In this document: positions 60,589 to 64,000 of the stretch, piece by piece
Layout of the letters: every line of letters starts with the position of its first letter
How positions within the stretch are numbered: the first letter of the stretch is position 1
DNA from: Citrifermentans bremense R1
GTDB taxonomy: Bacteria > Desulfobacterota > Desulfuromonadia > Geobacterales > Geobacteraceae
Direction of reading: 5' to 3'
Length of the DNA: 64,000 nt
Assembly: GCF_000426865.1 (NCBI RefSeq)
Contig: NZ_AUGE01000014.1
Span: 1-64,000 of the forward strand
Notes under the pieces: generated by a model
Told to the model about the DNA's origin: nothing
Database searches by the model: none
Seen by the model: the letters and a program-made list of their open reading frames with translations, nothing else
Translations under genes and position numbers: made by a program

Positions 60589-61404
60589 TTATCCCGCCTG
60601 TCCGCCGAGCCCGCCGCGGCTTTTGCGCTGGATTTCGTAAAGCTTCATGTACTTCATGAAGGTCCCCAGCGCGCCCATGGCCGAGATGACGAACCCATGC
60701 ACCCCCTCGAGGAACCCCAGCCGTATCAGGTAACGGGTCAGGAAGGTCGCCACGGGGCGGACGGTCACGTGATGCCAGCTGGTTCTTCTGCCGCGGGCGA
60801 AGTAATCGGCTGCCGAAAGGTCGGAGTAGCGCGCGGTGCGCAGGAAGTAGGTGTAGAGGTCCAGGTCCTGCTCGTGCAGTATCTCGCCGGCGAGCTTGCC
60901 GGTCGCGCCTTGCGTGATGAACCGCTCGTGCACGTTGCCGTCGCTCCATCTCCCGTTGACCCGGCAGTAAAGCCTCGGCTTGTAGTCCGGGTAGAGGGAG
61001 GCGTGCTTGATCCACTTCCCCCAAAAGCGCGTCTTGCGCTTGAACTCGAAACAGCCGTAGCGGGCCAGGTCCTCTTCTTTCAGGGCCAGTATCGCGTCCC
61101 GCATCTGGTCCGAAACCCTCTCGTCGGCGTCGAGTTCCAGCACCCAGTCGTTTCGCACCAGCGACATGGCGTAGCTCTTCTGGTCCTTGAATCCCGTGAA
61201 GCGGTGCTGATGCAACGTTACGCCATGGGAGCGGCAGATATCGGGGGTGCTGTCCGTGCTGAAATCGTCGACGACCACTATCTCGTCCAGAAAGGAAAGC
61301 GAGGCAAGGCAGGCCCCAATTTTCGCCTCCTCGTTTTTGGTGATGACGAAGGCAGAGATGGGGACCCTTTTGCCGGACTGGACCATAGCGTTACCTGATG
61401 ACAC
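60589..61404 (-). CDS. GT2-family LPS core glycosyltransferase (WaaE/KdtX-like)
   Basis: 271 residues from a GTG at 61404 (an ATG six codons on, at 61386, is also possible). ISAFVITKNEEAKIGACLAS, EIVVVDDFSTDSTPDI, WVLELDADERVSDQM with the DADER metal motif, and KTRFWGKWIKHASLYPDYKP, which is the WaaE/KdtX signature. The group adds a beta-linked glucose to heptose I. A hydrophobic C-terminal region (FLTRYLIRLGFLEGVHGFVI) may associate with the membrane. Confidence 0.85.
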   Translation of the reverse strand: MSSGNAMVQSGKRVPISAFVITKNEEAKIGACLASLSFLDEIVVVDDFSTDSTPDICRSHGVTLHQHRFTGFKDQKSYAMSLVRNDWVLELDADERVSDQMRDAILALKEEDLARYGCFEFKRKTRFWGKWIKHASLYPDYKPRLYCRVNGRWSDGNVHERFITQGATGKLAGEILHEQDLDLYTYFLRTARYSDLSAADYFARGRRTSWHHVTVRPVATFLTRYLIRLGFLEGVHGFVISAMGALGTFMKYMKLYEIQRKSRGGLGGQAG

Positions 61405-61452
61405 TGAAATACCTCGTAGATGTTTCCCGCAAGAGCGAGCTCTCAGCGCCCG

Positions 61453-62535
61453 CTAGCGCCCTTCCCACAAAACAGCGACCTCGCCCATCACTTCATCGAC
61501 GGTGATCGCCTCTACGCACTCCGGCTTCATCCTTGCCGAGGGCTTGCATTCTTCGAAGAACTTCTGCCGGCAAGGGCTGCAGGGGTACTTGCGGTAGATC
61601 ACCCTGCAACGGGCTCCCCAGGGGCCGAACTTCACCGGCGACTGGGGCCCGAAAAGCGCCACCAGCGGCACCTGGAGCGACGCCCCCAGGTGCATGATGC
61701 CGCTGTCGTTGCACACAAGCATGTTGCAGCGCGACAAGATGGCCATGGTTTGGCGCAGCGTAGTGGCGCCTACGGCCTCCAGCGGCGTTACCGGGAGCGC
61801 CGCCCGGATCGGGACCAGCGCCTCGCGGTCTCTTGGCCCCCCAAGAAAAAGTATGCGGGCGCCGTAACGCTCCTGGAGGAGCCGCGCCAGTTCGATGAAG
61901 TTGTCGAGATGCCATCCGCGGGTCTCGTTGGCGGCAAAGGGGTGTATGGCGATAACCTTCTCGCCCGGGTCGACACCTCTCTCCTTGAAGAAGCCGTCGG
62001 CGAACGCCTGCTCCTCGTGGGAGAGCCAGGCTTCCAGGTAGTCGTCGGTTACCGGCACCCCGTCCGCGCGAAGAACGTCGAGAAAGTTTTGCACCTCATG
62101 CTGGCCGTGGTTGTACGGCACCCCCTTGGTGAGCAAGAAGCGGCGCCCCTCGGTAGAGAAACCCACCCTGGAGCGCGCGCCGGAAAGAAGCCCGATCACC
62201 GCGCTGCCGAACGAGCGTTTCAGCACGTAGACCTTGTCAAAACGACGGGACCGCAGTTGCCGGATAAAACCCAGCTTGTCCCCCATGGTCTTGTGGGTGG
62301 AGCGGCTGTCCGCATGTATGGTCGGGGGATCCCAGAAGATCAATTCGTCGACGTACGGTATCCCGTCGGCCACCTCGGCCGACCCCGGGGCCAGCACCCA
62401 GGCGATATGGGCGTCCGGCTCCGCCTTTCTGAGATTCCTCAGGAAAGGTATGGTGAGGATGGTGTCCCCGATGAACCGGTAGCGCAGCACCAAGATCCTT
62501 TTGCCGCCGCGCCTTTCACTCTGTGAGGCAAACAT
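61453..62535 (-). CDS. GT9-family heptosyltransferase (WaaF-like)
   Basis: 360 residues from the ATG at 62535 (AAGGAG five bases before); the preceding TTG would add one residue. RILVLRYRFIGDTILTIPFL, AIHPFAANETRGWHLDNFIE, CNMLVCNDSGIMHLGASL and ALFGPQSPVKFGPWG are GT9 marks. A CSPCRQKFFEECKPSARMK tail carries three or four cysteines. Adds heptose or a related sugar to the inner core. Third GT9 gene of the cluster; exact order of action cannot be assigned. Confidence 0.83.
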   Translation of the reverse strand: MFASQSERRGGKRILVLRYRFIGDTILTIPFLRNLRKAEPDAHIAWVLAPGSAEVADGIPYVDELIFWDPPTIHADSRSTHKTMGDKLGFIRQLRSRRFDKVYVLKRSFGSAVIGLLSGARSRVGFSTEGRRFLLTKGVPYNHGQHEVQNFLDVLRADGVPVTDDYLEAWLSHEEQAFADGFFKERGVDPGEKVIAIHPFAANETRGWHLDNFIELARLLQERYGARILFLGGPRDREALVPIRAALPVTPLEAVGATTLRQTMAILSRCNMLVCNDSGIMHLGASLQVPLVALFGPQSPVKFGPWGARCRVIYRKYPCSPCRQKFFEECKPSARMKPECVEAITVDEVMGEVAVLWEGR

Positions 62536-62655
62536 CAACGCTCCTTATCCACCGCGCACGCCTCGCCGCTGCCGGCGGGTGCCCCGTTGTCTTCTTCATC
62601 GATAGCTCCGGCAGGTCGGCAGGCTGGGCAGATCACGATCCGCAGCCAATCGCAG

Positions 62656-63735
62656 CTAAGCGGCACAGATCCTCTCCAGCATCTCTTGCAAAAGCGTTGC
62701 ATCGAGAAGCTCCAGATCGAGCCGCGCGACGTAGACGGTCCCCAGTTGGTCCATGAAGGGGGCGAGCTTCACCGCGTCCTTCTCCGTCGTCACCATGAAA
62801 GCCGACCTCGACGCCTTCTTCAGGCGCAAAACGGCCGCAATTTCGGCGTCACCATAGCAGATGTGGTCCGAAAAAGCGAGGGTGGTCACCAGTTGCACCC
62901 CCTCCTTTTCCAGGCTGTCGAAGAACCCTGCCGGGTCGGCAATGCCGGCAAAGGCCATGCAGCGCTCCCCCTTCAGAGCGGAGAAAGCCAGCGGCTCCCC
63001 CCCTTGCAGAGGAGCGCAGCCGTTCAGCCGGTGCAGCGAGCGGCAAGAAGGCGTGGCGAGGTTCGCGAGCTGCGGGGCGCTCTCGGGCTGGCAGCGGGTA
63101 AAGAGGACCAGGTCGGCGCGCCCGATGGCACTCTTGGGTTCCCGCAGGTACCCGGCCGGAAGCACCCGGTCGTTGCCGAAGGGTCGCCTGCAGTCGAGAA
63201 GCAGCAGGTTCAGGTCGCGCTTGAGCTTCAGGTGCTGGAAGCCGTCGTCCAGGATGAAGACGTCCGGGTTCAGCTCCTTGAGCGCCAGAAGCCCCGCCCG
63301 GTAGCGGTCCGCCCCGGTCACCACCATGAGCCCCGGCACCTTGCGCGCCAAAAGGCAGGGCTCGTCCCCCGCCTCGATCGGCCCCACGAGGAGGTTATTG
63401 CCGTCGCTTACGATGCGCAGCTCTCCTTCCGCGCTCCCGCCGTAACCGCGCGAGAGAACGGCGACCCTCTTGCCGCGCCCGATGAGGTAGGAGGCGAGCC
63501 AGGCGACGGTCGGGGTCTTGCCGGTCCCCCCCAGGGTGACGTTCCCCACCGAGATGACCGGGCGCGGGAGCCGGTGCGACGGGATGAGGCCGGCCGCGTA
63601 GCCGAGCGCGCGGAGCCTCAACGCCAGGGCGTAGGGGAGCGAGGCCAAGCGCAGCCCGGCGAGAGCGAGCCGGTCCTTCCACCCGGCGCGCTTGCCGTCC
63701 ATCAATTCCTTGAAATAGGATTCCAGATCAGCCAC
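62656..63735 (-). CDS. lpxK: Tetraacyldisaccharide 4'-kinase
   Basis: 359 residues from a GTG at 63735 ([20 protein letters not shown]). Phosphorylates the 4' position of the lipid A precursor at the inner membrane. Walker A in [52 protein letters not shown] and the switch region [12 protein letters not shown]-like [15 protein letters not shown]. It overlaps the end of waaA by eight bases. A longer frame upstream lies inside waaA and is rejected. Confidence 0.93.
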   Translation of the reverse strand: MADLESYFKELMDGKRAGWKDRLALAGLRLASLPYALALRLRALGYAAGLIPSHRLPRPVISVGNVTLGGTGKTPTVAWLASYLIGRGKRVAVLSRGYGGSAEGELRIVSDGNNLLVGPIEAGDEPCLLARKVPGLMVVTGADRYRAGLLALKELNPDVFILDDGFQHLKLKRDLNLLLLDCRRPFGNDRVLPAGYLREPKSAIGRADLVLFTRCQPESAPQLANLATPSCRSLHRLNGCAPLQGGEPLAFSALKGERCMAFAGIADPAGFFDSLEKEGVQLVTTLAFSDHICYGDAEIAAVLRLKKASRSAFMVTTEKDAVKLAPFMDQLGTVYVARLDLELLDATLLQEMLERICAA

Positions 63736-64000
63736 GGCTTCCCCCAAGGCTTGCCGCCATCGCGTCGAGGTGACGCGTGGTGGAGCCGGCGCTTTCGGCG
63801 AGGATCCCCGCGCCGTTGCGCCCCATCGTGTCCCGGCCGGCTGCGTCCCCGGAAAGAGATACCAGCTTCTCCCCCAGCTCGGCCGCTCCGGCGAGCTGAA
63901 TGCCCGCTTCCTTGGCGAGGAAGGTGGCCGCAATCTCGCGGAAGTTCTCCATGTGCGGCCCGAAGAGGACCGGGATGCCGCAGGCCGCGGGCTCCAGCGG
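63728..64000 (-). CDS. waaA: 3-deoxy-D-manno-octulosonic acid transferase, C-terminal part (cut by window edge)
   Basis: The frame is open to the window edge, with 90 residues visible. It begins in [20 protein letters not shown] followed by [20 protein letters not shown], the GT30 Kdo-transferase donor-binding end. WaaA adds Kdo to lipid IVA. The stop lies inside the start of lpxK, which suggests that the two are cotranslated. The N-terminal part is outside. Confidence 0.92.
   Translation of the reverse strand, partial: PLEPAACGIPVLFGPHMENFREIAATFLAKEAGIQLAGAAELGEKLVSLSGDAAGRDTMGRNGAGILAESAGSTTRHLDAMAASLGGSRG

Noticed and set aside
63736-63933. Upstream extension of lpxK
   Set aside because: Lies within waaA; the GTG at 63735 gives a normal LpxK N-terminus.

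Overview
The window looks like a chromosomal segment of a Geobacter-type bacterium (Desulfuromonadia; Geobacter, Citrifermentans or Geomonas-like). This is inferred from protein families, high G+C content and gene order, not from a database match. Typical signs are a regulatory PTS (EI, HPr, an EIIA, HPr kinase, RapZ) placed downstream of the LPS-transport/rpoN/hpf genes, hopanoid side-chain genes, a cobalamin-binding radical SAM protein, HD-GYP and CheX signalling proteins, and a large LPS core cluster. I see no rRNA, tRNA or CRISPR array. Nearly all genes are intact; the genes at the two window edges are cut.

Layout. 1-300: end of an IS1595-family transposase. 370-2.7 kb: asd and leuB (amino-acid biosynthesis), minus strand. 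3.2-5.8 kb: a ChaN-PDZ lipoprotein and glgC. 6.0-7.8 kb: a solitary PilB/GspE-type ATPase, divergent from a phasin-like gene and ubiB. 10.1-16.8 kb: lpxC, an NtrY-like histidine kinase and a giant AsmA-family protein. 16.9-23.4 kb: small lipoprotein, radical SAM/TPR protein, LysM-NlpC/P60 hydrolase, a CdaA-YbbR fusion, ubiE, a methyltransferase and a small unknown gene. 23.7-29.4 kb: FadL-type porin with a lipoprotein lipase, then class I fumarase. 29.6-36 kb: CheX, HD-GYP, a 59-residue HTH protein, an RpfG-like regulator, a PDZ plus periplasmic CPHC redox pair, asnS and a DUF3108 protein. 36.1-39.7 kb: hopanoid tailoring genes (hpnJ, hpnK, a small EamA protein) and a divergent HpnG-like nucleosidase.

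39.7-48.4 kb, minus strand, read right to left: lptC-lptA-lptB, rpoN, hpf, hprK, rapZ, EIIA, HPr, EI. It joins LPS export, sigma-54, ribosome hibernation and a phosphotransfer relay that shows no sugar permease. 48.4-64 kb, minus strand: LPS core and surface-sugar cluster (waaA, lpxK, three GT9 heptosyltransferases, four GT2 glycosyltransferases, an aminotransferase with a PglD-like acetyltransferase, UDP-glucuronate epimerase, an uncharacterised DHS-like protein, hldE, fcl). Together with lpxC this segment covers much of lipid A, Kdo and heptose assembly and export.

The most unusual signals are non-coding. Several genes carry short iterated repeats starting almost exactly at the stop codon (asd, lpxC, the NtrY-like kinase, HD-GYP, asnS, the DHS-like gene). 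Two of these repeat families form large inverted repeats. One of those, with 18-bp perfect arms, encloses a four-helix-bundle gene in a 691-bp cassette inside the LPS operon, reminiscent of 23S rRNA intervening sequences. A near-consensus sigma-54 promoter precedes lpxC.
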